Assembly (NCBI RefSeq): GCF_000744185.1
Contig: NZ_JQLL01000001.1
Location: 930,001 to 994,000, forward strand
From: Carnobacterium funditum DSM 5970
GTDB taxonomy: Bacteria > Bacillota > Bacilli > Lactobacillales > Carnobacteriaceae
Reading direction: 5' to 3'
DNA length: 64,000 bases
Under the pieces are notes generated by a model. It saw nothing but the letters and a program-made list of their open reading frames with translations, searched no databases and was not told the DNA's origin. This document shows, one piece after another, positions 48,395-57,594 of this stretch. The position numbers and the translations under genes were made by a program. Every line of letters starts with the position of its first letter. Position 1 is the first letter of the stretch.

Positions 48395-48760
48395 TTAATT
48401 CCACTCTTTTCTGTCATCAAGTTCTTTATCGCTATGAAAAAATACACTAATCTTTATTGGATTTAATATAGTATTTTTAGTTGATCCGATAAAGGTAAAT
48501 GAATCCGTTACCGTTTTACTTACTTCTACTTTTCCGTCTTCAAACATAAAAATAGCTCCTTTAAAGTTTGGTGATTCAATTAATTGTCTTTGAACCTCAG
48601 CTTTTGATAATGAAATCATGGTCTGGATTAAATAGTAATTTTCAGTTATCATCATTTGCTGCATCTGATTTTTATATATGTGAGCTGTTCCTCCCATAAC
48701 TGTAGTAATCAAAAATACAAAAATTACTACTGAAGGTAAAATAGCTCCTTTTTGATTCAT
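48395..48760 (-). CDS. comGG: ComGG-like pseudopilin component
   Basis: 121 aa with an N-terminal hydrophobic helix (residues 10-30, ILPSVVIFVFLITTVMGG). Position as the last gene of the comG series and the general shape fit ComGG, whose sequence is poorly conserved. The canonical Glu5 of prepilins is absent, as in other ComGG. It overlaps comGF by one base (TAATG). Confidence 0.7.
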   Translation of the reverse strand: MNQKGAILPSVVIFVFLITTVMGGTAHIYKNQMQQMMITENYYLIQTMISLSKAEVQRQLIESPNFKGAIFMFEDGKVEVSKTVTDSFTFIGSTKNTILNPIKISVFFHSDKELDDRKEWN

Positions 48761-49263
48761 TATTTTAACTCCTTAATCTGTTCTGTTATTTTCACTTGTG
48801 CCTTGTAGCTTTCTTTATTTAAAAAAGAGACTTGTATAACTAAAAAATCACCGTTTTTTGTAAATGTAACTCTACTAACTTTCATTAATAATGGTTGATA
48901 TCCACCTGATTCCGTTGTTTTAATTAAGGTTGTTTTATTTAAATCTTTTTGATAAACAATTAAACGGCGTACCCTACCAGCAGCATCCTGTTCTTCAAAT
49001 CTTACCTTACTAGCTGTGATATCTTTAAATACTAGTTCTTTAATCTCGTATTCAAATTGATTGAGAAATAAATGCCATTCTAATTGACGATCTAAAAATG
49101 TTTGTTTTCGAATAGACTGGTATTGACTAGCTGTAAAACCAATTAATGAAACACATATAACTAAAACATATAAAGACACTATCGACTCTAACAGTGTAAA
49201 CCCCTGTTCATTAAGGGTTGGTGATTTCAGTTGAAAGAATATCCATTTTCTTTTTACGACCAT
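48760..49263 (-). CDS. comGF: ComGF-like pseudopilin component
   Basis: Pseudopilus minor component: NEQGFTLLESIVSLYVLVI forms a type IV prepilin N-terminus near residue 18, followed by about 145 residues of periplasm-type beta/alpha domain. The start is uncertain. ATG 49263 is used here, but its SD is poor, and the reading overlaps comGE by about 50 nt. The frame extends to 49317. Confidence 0.75.
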   Translation of the reverse strand: MVVKRKWIFFQLKSPTLNEQGFTLLESIVSLYVLVICVSLIGFTASQYQSIRKQTFLDRQLEWHLFLNQFEYEIKELVFKDITASKVRFEEQDAAGRVRRLIVYQKDLNKTTLIKTTESGGYQPLLMKVSRVTFTKNGDFLVIQVSFLNKESYKAQVKITEQIKELK

Positions 49264-49561
49264 TGTATTGTATATGGATACCTTTTTTCTGGTTTGTTTC
49301 TGATAGATTGATACCATAAGTAATCTCTCCAGTTTGCCAAGTGCTATCTATATCTTGACCAAGTGCTATTTTTTGTGATTGTTCATAAGCAATCCGGACT
49401 AAATCAACCTCTATTTTTTCTTTTTTTATTGTGAGCAGTAAATTTGCTGTCATGGGTAAATAGAAACCAATACAGAGTGTTATTAGTAAGAATGCAATCA
49501 AACTTTCAAGTAGGATGTAGCCTTCTTGATTAAACCGTTTATTCCCATTTATAGCGTCCAC
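49211..49561 (-). CDS. comGE: ComGE-like pseudopilin component
   Basis: 116 aa with a prepilin-like helix (QEGYILLESLIAFLLITLCIGF). Gly before the hydrophobic stretch and Glu at mature position 5 are present. Start is probably the GTG at 49561, which overlaps comGD by 23 nt; SD weak. Position and length support ComGE. Confidence 0.72.
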   Translation of the reverse strand: MDAINGNKRFNQEGYILLESLIAFLLITLCIGFYLPMTANLLLTIKKEKIEVDLVRIAYEQSQKIALGQDIDSTWQTGEITYGINLSETNQKKGIHIQYNGRKKKMDILSTEITNP

Positions 49562-49976
49562 TTCCCATTTGAAAAATTAATCCATGCCTAATTCCATCTA
49601 TATCAAAATACAATGTGGAGAAGCTTTGAAGATTACCACTTCCACCATTAAATATGTATTGCTTATTAGATGGCGTTGTGATATTTTTTGGTAATTGCAA
49701 ACGGTACTCTAAATAATGATTTTCTTGGGACATCGCTTTAAATGTAATATCATTATTACGTGCTGAAACATCTATTGAAGACCATTTACCAGATAATACA
49801 GCATAGTTTTGACTTGTCGTTATACCGCTTTGTAACTCTTCAACAAATAATTGAGTTGCTGTATTCTCAATGATTTTTTTTGAAAAAATAGTTGGAATAA
49901 TTAACATGCTTGTTGCAATAAACAAAACGACTAGCATCTCGAAAAGCAACAATCCACTTGAATTTATTTTTTTCAT
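49539..49976 (-). CDS. comGD: ComGD-like pseudopilin component
   Basis: 145-aa minor pseudopilin. The hydrophobic N-terminus (SSGLLLFEMLVVLFIATSML) has Gly then Glu at mature position 5, the peptidase recognition pattern. It overlaps the end of comGC by 4 nt. ATG at 49976. Confidence 0.78.
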   Translation of the reverse strand: MKKINSSGLLLFEMLVVLFIATSMLIIPTIFSKKIIENTATQLFVEELQSGITTSQNYAVLSGKWSSIDVSARNNDITFKAMSQENHYLEYRLQLPKNITTPSNKQYIFNGGSGNLQSFSTLYFDIDGIRHGLIFQMGSGRYKWE

Positions 49977-50296
49977 GGGATAAGAATTTTTGCAGTAACC
50001 TTGCCATCAGAAAGTTGAAGTTTTGCATCCGCTTGTTTTGATTGTTCGTCACTCAAATATTTCGCTTCTTTTAATACCTCAAAAGTAGTAGCCTTAATAC
50101 CGTATTCCATTTCGTATAACTCGACTTGAGTCTGCACAACAGTCACTAGTGCTTTGGTTCCTTGAGCATCCACTTTTTGTTTTTGTGTTACTACATTTGG
50201 AATAATCAATAACATCAAAATGGAAATAACAAACAGCACCAGGACCATTTCAATTAATGTAAAACCTTTAGCATCCATTTTTTTAAATTTATGCAT
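49973..50296 (-). CDS. comGC: ComGC major pseudopilin
   Basis: Main subunit of the DNA-uptake pseudopilus. Prepilin motif KGFTLIEMVLVLFVISILML (residues about 11-30), cleaved after Gly. The remainder has a heptad-like helix and a short beta tail. 107 aa from ATG 50296, 9 nt after GGAGGG; the longer frame to 50440 overlaps comGB and is rejected. It overlaps the comGB stop by one base. Confidence 0.93.
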   Translation of the reverse strand: MHKFKKMDAKGFTLIEMVLVLFVISILMLLIIPNVVTQKQKVDAQGTKALVTVVQTQVELYEMEYGIKATTFEVLKEAKYLSDEQSKQADAKLQLSDGKVTAKILIP

Positions 50297-51363
50297 TACA
50301 TCATTCCCTCCATCATAGAAAAAGTTGGTAACAATAAGGCTAAATAGATACAAAGTATTAAAAAAGCTACAATCAGAAAAATAAACGGTTGAATCCAACT
50401 GAACATCCTCTGTAGTTGGATTAGCATTCGATCTTGACAATCTTGTGAATAAAGGGCTAATTCACTAGCTAATTGACTTGTTGCTTCTCCATGTAAAATG
50501 ATAAGCCCTAATTCTTGATTAAAAAAAGTCAATGCCTGCATAGACTCTTGGAAATTTTGACCAGCTACTAGTTTCAGCTCCATGTATTCAGCTACTTCTC
50601 TCATTAATTTAGTCGCTTCTTTTGATTGCATTAGTTCAATGATTGCATTCATTTGGTAACCGCTTCTTAATAGTTGACTCCATTCATAACTAAAAAAATG
50701 GGTATAATAAAGTCGTAACATCGTATTCAAGAGTGGTATTCCCATGAAAAAAGTGGCTTTTTTTATCGCTGTCCCTGTTTTTAATCTTTGTTGAAAAATA
50801 ATAAACAGCAATAAGAAAAATAGCAGACTAATAAATAAAACTGTTGGAAATTGTTGAATAAAAATAACGGCAAATCGATTTATCCATGATAAACTTCGAT
50901 CTGTTGTGTTGTAAATTTCTTCAAAACTAGGTAATAAAACTAAACGCATCGCTATCATAATACCCGACATAAAAACCAATAAAATAATAGGATAGTGCAA
51001 TAATTTTATCAGTTCTTTTTTTTGTTTTTCTTTATCTGCTAGATATTGTCCACTTGAATATAATACGAACGAAAAACGACCATGGATCAAGGATAAATAG
51101 ACTTGCGAACACACTCGTTCTGAAAATCCTTGGTTCCTAATTACTTCATCAAATCGCTCCCCGTTTTCTAATTGATGGATAATCATTTGAATCCACACTA
51201 CTTCTTTTGGCATAATTTTGGCTAAGAATACTAATGCTTCACCTAAAGTAAACCCTTCTTGCACTAAAGAAGATAACTTTATCAAAAATGACGCTTGAAT
51301 AGAGAGAGTCGGTTTTTTATGGGATTTGGTATTTTTGAAACGTTGTTTTACTAATATAGCCAT
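50296..51363 (-). CDS. comGB: ComGB, competence pseudopilus assembly membrane protein
   Basis: GspF/PilC-family inner-membrane platform protein, 355 aa. Three hydrophobic segments are visible (about 150-172, 197-220 and 325-347). Paired repeats such as LSSLVQEGFTLGEALVFLA and LLRSGYQMNAIIELM are typical of the family. I start at ATG 51363, 9 nt after AAAGG, rather than 51411; it overlaps comGA by 47 nt. Confidence 0.9.
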   Translation of the reverse strand: MAILVKQRFKNTKSHKKPTLSIQASFLIKLSSLVQEGFTLGEALVFLAKIMPKEVVWIQMIIHQLENGERFDEVIRNQGFSERVCSQVYLSLIHGRFSFVLYSSGQYLADKEKQKKELIKLLHYPIILLVFMSGIMIAMRLVLLPSFEEIYNTTDRSLSWINRFAVIFIQQFPTVLFISLLFFLLLFIIFQQRLKTGTAIKKATFFMGIPLLNTMLRLYYTHFFSYEWSQLLRSGYQMNAIIELMQSKEATKLMREVAEYMELKLVAGQNFQESMQALTFFNQELGLIILHGEATSQLASELALYSQDCQDRMLIQLQRMFSWIQPFIFLIVAFLILCIYLALLLPTFSMMEGMM

Positions 51364-52384
51364 AAACATACGCCTTTCTAAGTAAACGATTAAAGGAACG
51401 AGGAGTATCATTTTGTTGATTGGTTAGTGTTAACTCATTAGACAAACAATTTCGTAAATCTTGCTTCGTTACAACTTCATAGATAACCGCTCTTTTTTCA
51501 TGTCCTTTAACATGTGGACAAATCACTAAACTTTCTTCTTCACAAAAAGCGCACAGTTTTGGAACTAATTTCTGAAAAACAATCCCTAAAAGTGTTTGCC
51601 TTAACTGATCCATTGTTACTCCCAATTCTAATAAGCGTGAGAGTACCCCTACTGCATTTTTAGCATGGATTGTTGCAATCATCAAGTGTCCTGTTAAAGC
51701 TCCTCTTATAACCACCCTTGCGGTTTCTTCATCTCTTATTTCCCCAATAATCATTGTATCAGGATGATGCCTCAAACTTGATTTCAATAATGTTTCGTAG
51801 AAAATTCCAGCTTTTTCATTTACCTCCGTTTGTAAAAAGGCCGATTCTTCTATTTCAACAGGATCTTCTACTGTAATGACTTGCTGTTTAAATTGTGTAT
51901 GATAATCTCGAATTAATTGATACATTGTTGTTGTTTTGCCAGATCCAACGGGACCAGAAAACAAAATCAACCCACTTTTAAAACGAACCAATTCATTCAT
52001 TTCAATCACTTCATTTTGAAAAAATGTTGTGCGATTCAAAGAACCCGTTTTCATTTCATTTAGCAGACGAATCACCATGGACTCCTGGCTCCTGTAATTC
52101 GATATAGTAGAAAATCGCAGAGCTTGCTTGCTCTCTTTTAGCATTAATTGTATTGAGCCGCTTTGTGGTTTTCGGCGCTCTCCTACATCCATTCCGGAAA
52201 GATATTTAAAATAAGATATTAAACGATTGGCTTCTGTTGACTTTACTTGAGAGTGTTCATACAGCTCGCCACTAATTCTAAAAAAAAGAAAATAATGAGT
52301 TATTTCTGGCAATAGATGGATATCACTAGCTCCTTTATTTTGTGCTTCTAAAATTAAATTTTCAGCAAATTGTTCTATTTCCAT
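51317..52384 (-). CDS. comGA: ComGA, competence pilus assembly ATPase
   Basis: Traffic ATPase of the pseudopilus. SGPVGSGKTTTMYQL near residue 131 is Walker A, GEIRDEETA follows near 200, and TGHLMIATIHA near 220. 355 aa from ATG 52384 (MEIEQFAENLILEA), which aligns with the known ComGA N-terminus. Upstream ATG (52396) and GTG (52414) in frame are possible. The SD at these starts is poor; an 18-codon ORF with a good SD ends just upstream. Confidence 0.92.
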   Translation of the reverse strand: MEIEQFAENLILEAQNKGASDIHLLPEITHYFLFFRISGELYEHSQVKSTEANRLISYFKYLSGMDVGERRKPQSGSIQLMLKESKQALRFSTISNYRSQESMVIRLLNEMKTGSLNRTTFFQNEVIEMNELVRFKSGLILFSGPVGSGKTTTMYQLIRDYHTQFKQQVITVEDPVEIEESAFLQTEVNEKAGIFYETLLKSSLRHHPDTMIIGEIRDEETARVVIRGALTGHLMIATIHAKNAVGVLSRLLELGVTMDQLRQTLLGIVFQKLVPKLCAFCEEESLVICPHVKGHEKRAVIYEVVTKQDLRNCLSNELTLTNQQNDTPRSFNRLLRKAYVYGYISKTTFQKYQIP

Positions 52385-52406
52385 TCTAATCGCCATTATA
52401 GAGACT

Positions 52407-52463
52407 TTATTCACTGGTTGAGATAGAATTCAAGTCTCGGGCTTCCCTCCTTAATTTTTTCAT
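52407..52463 (-). CDS. Possible leader ORF upstream of comGA
   Basis: An 18-codon ORF (MKKLRREARDLNSISTSE) starting at ATG 52463, preceded by AAGGAGG 12 nt upstream and containing a second strong SD-like AAGGAGGG. It ends 10 to 22 nt before the comGA start candidates. It could couple translation to comGA or be chance. No database support. Confidence 0.35.
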   Translation of the reverse strand: MKKLRREARDLNSISTSE

Positions 52464-52534
52464 AGTTATCTAATGCCTCCTTTTTTTTAGTTCTCTTTTT
52501 TAATATTTGCATTTATTTCTTTTTTCTTTTTTTT

Positions 52535-52590
52535 ACACAAAAAAAACACTTTTTACTTTATCAAAATAGATAAAATAAAAAGTGTCTTTA
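52535..52590 (-). terminator. Intrinsic terminator after yebC
   Basis: 17-bp stem (52546-52562 with 52569-52585, one wobble/mismatch) followed by a U-run on the minus transcript. It isolates yebC from the comG operon. Confidence 0.85.
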
Positions 52591-52617
52591 GATCGTTCGT
52601 TTTTAAATTCAATTTCT

Positions 52618-53343
52618 TTATAGTTCTGCGTTGTGGAAAACTTCTGATACATCATCATCGTCTTCAAGTTTGTCTAACATTTGCTCAAAGATTTCTTTTT
52701 TATCATCAGATAATTCCGCTGTTGTTTGCGGAATCATGGTCACTTCCGCTTTAGCTAAAACATATCCTTCATTCTCTAAAGTGTCACGTACTTCTGCGAA
52801 TTCTGATGGATCTGTATAAATCTCAAAAACTTCATCTGACGTTTCCATTTCTTCTCCACCAGCTTCTAGCACACTCATAAGCACAGTATCTTCATCAACG
52901 TTCAAACCTTCTCGCTCAATAGCTATATAGCCTTTGCGCTCAAACATGTAGCTGACAGATCCTTTTTCACCCATTGCTCCACCATTTTTATTAAAAGCAA
53001 CTCGTATATTTGTACCAGTACGATTTAAGTTATCTGTTAAAGAATGAACTAAAACAGCTACACCACTAGGACCGTAACCTTCATAAGTTACTTCATCATA
53101 ATTTTCACTTTCGGTTGTACTGCTACCTTTTTTAATGGCACGTTCTATATTGTCATTAGGCATATTATTAGACTTAGCTTTATCCATCACCATACGCAAT
53201 GAAGGGTTCATATTTGGGTCAGGTCCACCACTTTTTACAGCCATGTAAATTTCTCTAGATATCTTTTGAAAAATTTTTCCACGTTTTGAATCTTGTGCAT
53301 TTTTTCGTCCTTGGATATTATTCCATTTTGAATGTCCTGACAT
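52618..53343 (-). CDS. yebC: YebC/PmpR family transcriptional regulator / translation factor
   Basis: 241-aa YebC-family protein. N-terminal [20 protein letters not shown], central [13 protein letters not shown] and an acidic C-terminal domain are characteristic. Some YebC members act as transcription regulators, and others have been linked with polyproline translation rescue. ATG at 53343; SD GGGAG. Confidence 0.95.
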   Translation of the reverse strand: MSGHSKWNNIQGRKNAQDSKRGKIFQKISREIYMAVKSGGPDPNMNPSLRMVMDKAKSNNMPNDNIERAIKKGSSTTESENYDEVTYEGYGPSGVAVLVHSLTDNLNRTGTNIRVAFNKNGGAMGEKGSVSYMFERKGYIAIEREGLNVDEDTVLMSVLEAGGEEMETSDEVFEIYTDPSEFAEVRDTLENEGYVLAKAEVTMIPQTTAELSDDKKEIFEQMLDKLEDDDDVSEVFHNAEL

Positions 53344-53445
53344 TCAACTCCCTCATTTCATTGTTTATTTAGGCAAGTAAGCCTTATCTATTCTACCAAA
53401 AAATAAATGGTTGAGCAATCTTTTCTAAAATGCATAAAACTTGTT

Positions 53446-53967
53446 TTAGTCTCGATATTTTTTCTTCTTTTTATAATTGGTCTTATGAAAAACGAAAAAA
53501 AGTACAGCTAAGATAATACCAGTTGCTGCTCCTATACTGTCTAGTTGAATATCTTGCAATAGAGGTGTTCTATTGGGAGTAAGACCCTGGTGGAATTCAT
53601 CCATAGCCGCATAACCAGAAGCCAACAACCAAGAGATAAGTATAGATAAGCTCAGACTTGCCAACTTATTTTTCAAACCTAAAAACCAAAATAATCCCAA
53701 AAGAAAATAAGTTCCAAAATGGGCAGCTTTACGGATAAAGAATTCCACAAATTTACTATAACCAAGTGTTTGAATACTTATCTCACTCCCTGCATAGTTA
53801 AACTGAACACTATTCAACAAGTTTTTCAGTGGTTCTTTAGCTAATAGTTGATCAAGCATAGGAGTAATTGATTGTGCTTCATAAGGTTGGGATGAACTGT
53901 AAAAAAGAATGCCCATGATAGCCAACGCTAAAATAATATAACTGCTATCTCTAGTTGTCGAACGCAT
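53446..53967 (-). CDS. VanZ family membrane protein
   Basis: 173-aa integral membrane protein with about four hydrophobic segments and VanZ family features (FYSSSQPYEAQS, KAAHFGTYFLLGLFWFL, AAMDEFHQGLTPNRTP). VanZ gives low teicoplanin resistance in one plasmid context, but most relatives have no known role. I start at ATG 53967, 7 nt after GGAG. Confidence 0.85.
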   Translation of the reverse strand: MRSTTRDSSYIILALAIMGILFYSSSQPYEAQSITPMLDQLLAKEPLKNLLNSVQFNYAGSEISIQTLGYSKFVEFFIRKAAHFGTYFLLGLFWFLGLKNKLASLSLSILISWLLASGYAAMDEFHQGLTPNRTPLLQDIQLDSIGAATGIILAVLFFVFHKTNYKKKKKYRD

Positions 53968-54198
53968 ATTCACACTCCTTTTCCTAAATGTTTTTTAAAT
54001 TTAACTAGCACAATTGAAATTTTTCTATTCATTTTAGTATATCAAAAATGAAGCAAAAATAAACTCGTTTCTGCTAAATTCTTCAAAATAAAAGACACTT
54101 ATCTTTTTAGATTCAATTTATTTTTTATTTGGTATTTTCATATTTTAAATAACTAGACTATAATAGAGTAAGATTAATAAAGAAAGGGATTTTTTTAG

Positions 54199-56010
54199 AT
54201 GACTTACGAAATGAATTGGGATTTAGACTCTATTTTCTCAGGTGGAAGTGGATCTAGTGAGTTACAAAATAAACTAAGTTTAATCGAAGAACAACTAGTT
54301 AGCATAACTGAGCAAGTAAATAAATGGGATAGTGCAAAAGACAAACCAGACTTCAAAGAATTTTCAGCTATGTTAGAAAGTCAAGAAAACATTACCTTTG
54401 GTTTATCACAAGTGCATACCTTTGTTGAAGCTGTTCAGTCAGCAGATGTTACAGACAAAAAAAGTGGCGCTTTATTCGGACAAATTTTCACACTCAGTAG
54501 TTCATTTGATACCATTAAAACCATTCTCACAAAAAAAATAGTCGCTATGTCAGATAAAGATTGGAAGGGTTTACTTTCTTTAAGTGAATTTCAACCAATT
54601 GAATTTGTCTTACAAGAAACTAGAATTCAAGGTAAAGAATTATTGAGTGAATCTGAGGAAGCTTTAATCAATGCTCTTTCAATAGACGGTTTCCAGGCTT
54701 GGAGTGACCATTATGATACGTTAGTTGCGACAATTGAAATCCCTTTTGAGGAGGCGGATGGTTCGCGCATGACTCTTTCCGCTGGACAAGCCTATAACAA
54801 AATGAATTCTGATCCTGATGAAAGAGTTAGAAAACAATTGTTTGATAAATGGGAAGTCGCATGGGCTGAAAAAGCTCCCTTATTCGCTGATGCATTGAAT
54901 CATTTAGCCGGTTTTAGATTAACTGATTATAAAGCACATGGCGTTTCGGATTTTTTAAAACGTCCTTTGGAATACAATCGGATGGAAAAAGAATCGCTAG
55001 ATGCTATGTGGAAAGCAGTCAGTGAACACAAACAACCTTTTATTGATTATCTGAATCGTAAAGCTCAACTAATAGGGAAAGATCAATTAGACTGGCAAGA
55101 TGTTGAATCTCCTGTTTTAGTGGGCAATACCAAACCACAGCTTTATCCATACGATAAAGGCGCCAATTTTATCATAGCTAACTTTAAAAAGGTCAGTCCA
55201 AAAATGGCATCTTTTGCTCAAACTGCTTTTGAAAAGAATTGGATTGAAGCCGAAAATCGTAGTGGGAAACGTCCGGGAGGCTACTGCGCCGAGTTGCCAG
55301 AAAGTAAAGAATCTCGAATATTTATGACTTACGCTGATTCACCTGGTGAAGTATCTACGTTGGCTCATGAATTAGGTCATGCTTTCCATAGTTATGTAAT
55401 GAAAGATTTACCGGCATTAAACCAACAATACGCAATGAATGTAGCAGAAACTGCCAGCACCTTCGCCGAAATGGTTGTTGCTGATGCCACCGTAAAAGAT
55501 GCAAAAACTAAAGAAGAAAAAATAAATTTACTTGACACAAAAATCCAAAATTCATTAGCTATGTTCTTAAACATACATGCTCGTTTTATTTTTGAAACTA
55601 ATTTCTATGCAGAACGACAAAACGGAATTGTTACAGATGAACGATTATCTGAATTAATGGACGCAGCTCAAAGAGAAGCATACAAAGACTCGTTGAATTC
55701 TTATCATCCCCATTTTTGGGCTAGTAAATTGCATTTTTTCATTACTGACGTTCCTTTTTATAATTTTCCTTATACCTTTGGTTATCTTTTCAGTCTAGGT
55801 ATTTATGCGCAGTATTTAGAAGACAGCACTGGTTTTGAAAATCGGTACATCGCTTTATTAAAAGACACTGCTTCAATGTCTACAGAAGACTTAGCTAAAA
55901 AACATTTGCATGTTGATTTAAATACGCAAGATTTTTGGGTAGCTGGTATTGAAGTTATGGAAAAAGAAATCCAAACATTCTTAGACCTCACTGAAGAATA
56001 TACAAAGTAA
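54199..56010 (+). CDS. pepF: M3 family oligoendopeptidase
   Basis: Cytoplasmic zinc oligopeptidase (PepF type), 603 aa. Zinc motif HELGH at residues 390-394 with a downstream Glu in NVAETASTFAEM near residue 415. The N-terminal domain is helical. It hydrolyses short peptides in amino acid salvage. ATG at 54199 has AAAGGGA upstream. A TATAAT about 30 bp upstream suggests its own promoter. It shares a strong terminator with the facing sagA-like gene. Confidence 0.93.
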   Translation: MTYEMNWDLDSIFSGGSGSSELQNKLSLIEEQLVSITEQVNKWDSAKDKPDFKEFSAMLESQENITFGLSQVHTFVEAVQSADVTDKKSGALFGQIFTLSSSFDTIKTILTKKIVAMSDKDWKGLLSLSEFQPIEFVLQETRIQGKELLSESEEALINALSIDGFQAWSDHYDTLVATIEIPFEEADGSRMTLSAGQAYNKMNSDPDERVRKQLFDKWEVAWAEKAPLFADALNHLAGFRLTDYKAHGVSDFLKRPLEYNRMEKESLDAMWKAVSEHKQPFIDYLNRKAQLIGKDQLDWQDVESPVLVGNTKPQLYPYDKGANFIIANFKKVSPKMASFAQTAFEKNWIEAENRSGKRPGGYCAELPESKESRIFMTYADSPGEVSTLAHELGHAFHSYVMKDLPALNQQYAMNVAETASTFAEMVVADATVKDAKTKEEKINLLDTKIQNSLAMFLNIHARFIFETNFYAERQNGIVTDERLSELMDAAQREAYKDSLNSYHPHFWASKLHFFITDVPFYNFPYTFGYLFSLGIYAQYLEDSTGFENRYIALLKDTASMSTEDLAKKHLHVDLNTQDFWVAGIEVMEKEIQTFLDLTEEYTK

Positions 56011-56018
56011 GATACAAA

Positions 56019-56063
56019 AAAAGACGAAGCTAGATTAATTTTATTAATCTAGCTTCGTCTTTT
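56019..56063. terminator. Bidirectional terminator between pepF and the sagA-like gene
   Basis: Perfect 21-bp stem (56019-56039 with 56043-56063) with a 3-nt loop and A/T runs on both flanks. Confidence 0.95.
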
Positions 56064-56085
56064 CAATTAGTACTACGCTTTTATT

Positions 56086-57594
56086 TTAGTATCTTCCGAA
56101 CCCAACAACTTTGCTAGCCCACCATCCAGAACTATAAGAGGTATAAGCCACTCCAGTGCTGCTTTGTGAACCAACGAAACCGCCGCCACCTGTTACAATC
56201 CCAACATGATCCACAGTAGAACCACCTAATGAAAAGAATACTAAGTCTCCTGCTTTTGGATTAGATACACGCGATGAAGCACTGTATTGTGCAGATGCAA
56301 CACGTGGAATAGAAACTCCAGCAGATCCTAAGACATATTGAGTAAATCCAGAACAATCAAATCCACTTGCAATTGATGCTCCGCCCCAAAGATAAGGTTT
56401 CCCTGCTGATAAAGCAGTGTTGATAGCCGGTTGCATTGAAGATAGAGATGTTCCGCCTATTGAAGGTGCTGGTACTGGCTTTTTAACTGGTACTGGTGTT
56501 GTCTTTTTAACTGGTGCTGGTGCTGGCTTTTCAACTGGTGCTGGTGTTGTCTTTTTAACTGGCGCTGGTGTTGTCTTTTTAACTGGCGCTGGTGTTGTCT
56601 TTTTAACTGGCGCTGGTGTTATCACAACTTTATTGGCAGTTGGTTTACTTACAGATACTGATGTATTTGACTCTTGATTTGAAGAATTAACAGAACTTGA
56701 TTGAGTAGAAGTTTGTGCTTCTTCAGCTACTTCTGTAGTATTCTGTTCAGTAGTTGCAACATTTTCAGTTGAAGCAGCTTCTATTGTTACTCTAGATTCT
56801 TCTTCTTTTTGTTCAAAAGCTACTTGAACAGCTTTTTCTGCATCTGCTTGAGCTGTTGTATAATCTGCTACTGCTTGTTCTGCAGCTGCTTTTTGTACTA
56901 AGAAAGCATCTTTATCTGCTTGCGCTGTTGACATTTCTGAAGCAAGTTGCGATACAACTACTTCTTTTTCTAACAATTGTTGCTCAAGTGAGCTCTGTGT
57001 ATTTTCTAATTGAGCTGCTAAAGCATTTTGTTGTACGATAGTTTTTTCTGTTTTTGTTTTCTTTTCAACAACCAGTTTTTGATCTTGTACTTGTTCTTCC
57101 ACAAGGTTTTTATTAGCTGTTACCATGTGATTAACGACATCTACACGACCAATAACATCTACTAAAGATTCTGCTTCAATAATAAATTCTATGTAGTTCT
57201 GTGTATCTCCATTAGTTTGAACTGTACGTGCTTGTTTATCTAATTGTTCATTGCGTTCTTCAATCTTTTTTTCTAGTGAGTCAATCTCAGTTTTTAAAGT
57301 TACCATCTCTTCTTGAGATTTGTTAATATCTCCAACCATTTTTTGAGATTTTTCTTTATTAACATTAATCGTTTTATTTATCGCTTCTAATTGTGATTGT
57401 GTATTGTTTTTTTCTGTTGATAAGCCATTTATTTTTTGATCAGCTGTATCTATGTTATTTTGGTTTGTATTTGATGTTTGTTTAGCTTCTTCAATTTTAT
57501 CATTATAAGATTCAGCACTAGCTGTTATAGGTAGAATAACAGAACCAAAAGTCATTGTTCCTAAAATTGCAATTGAAAGTAATTTCTTATTCAT
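56086..57594 (-). CDS. Secreted NlpC/P60 peptidoglycan hydrolase with coiled coil and proline repeats (SagA-like)
   Basis: 502 aa. Signal peptide (residues 1-27, ending TASAES), then a coiled-coil domain (about 30-240) of the PcsB/SagA kind with the segment FIIEAESLVDVIGRVDVVNHM, a Ser/Thr/Glu linker, a proline-lysine repeat region (about 325-380), and a C-terminal NlpC/P60 endopeptidase domain with catalytic Cys414 (DCSGF) and His463 (DHVGIV). Such proteins cleave D-iGlu-L-Lys/crosslinked stem peptides in cell separation. ATG at 57594 with GGAGGAG. A WalR-like box lies upstream. Confidence 0.9.
   Translation of the reverse strand: MNKKLLSIAILGTMTFGSVILPITASAESYNDKIEEAKQTSNTNQNNIDTADQKINGLSTEKNNTQSQLEAINKTINVNKEKSQKMVGDINKSQEEMVTLKTEIDSLEKKIEERNEQLDKQARTVQTNGDTQNYIEFIIEAESLVDVIGRVDVVNHMVTANKNLVEEQVQDQKLVVEKKTKTEKTIVQQNALAAQLENTQSSLEQQLLEKEVVVSQLASEMSTAQADKDAFLVQKAAAEQAVADYTTAQADAEKAVQVAFEQKEEESRVTIEAASTENVATTEQNTTEVAEEAQTSTQSSSVNSSNQESNTSVSVSKPTANKVVITPAPVKKTTPAPVKKTTPAPVKKTTPAPVEKPAPAPVKKTTPVPVKKPVPAPSIGGTSLSSMQPAINTALSAGKPYLWGGASIASGFDCSGFTQYVLGSAGVSIPRVASAQYSASSRVSNPKAGDLVFFSLGGSTVDHVGIVTGGGGFVGSQSSTGVAYTSYSSGWWASKVVGFGRY
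56476..56625. repeat. 24-bp tandem repeats in the sagA-like gene
   Basis: Near-identical 24-bp units encode TPAPVKKT repeats (about five to six units, last ones degenerate). The repeats are in frame, so copy-number change would lengthen or shorten the linker without frameshift. Confidence 0.85.

Noticed and set aside
50297-50440. N-terminal extension of ComGC
   Set aside because: It overlaps comGB coding sequence and lacks an SD; the prepilin leader should be short.
56476-56625. CRISPR-like repeat array
   Set aside because: Repeats are directly adjacent, in frame and coding, without unique spacers.
56417-56677. Plus-strand ORF of 86 codons rich in Gly/Thr/Val
   Set aside because: Reverse frame of the sagA proline-repeat region; periodicity reflects the repeats and not a protein.
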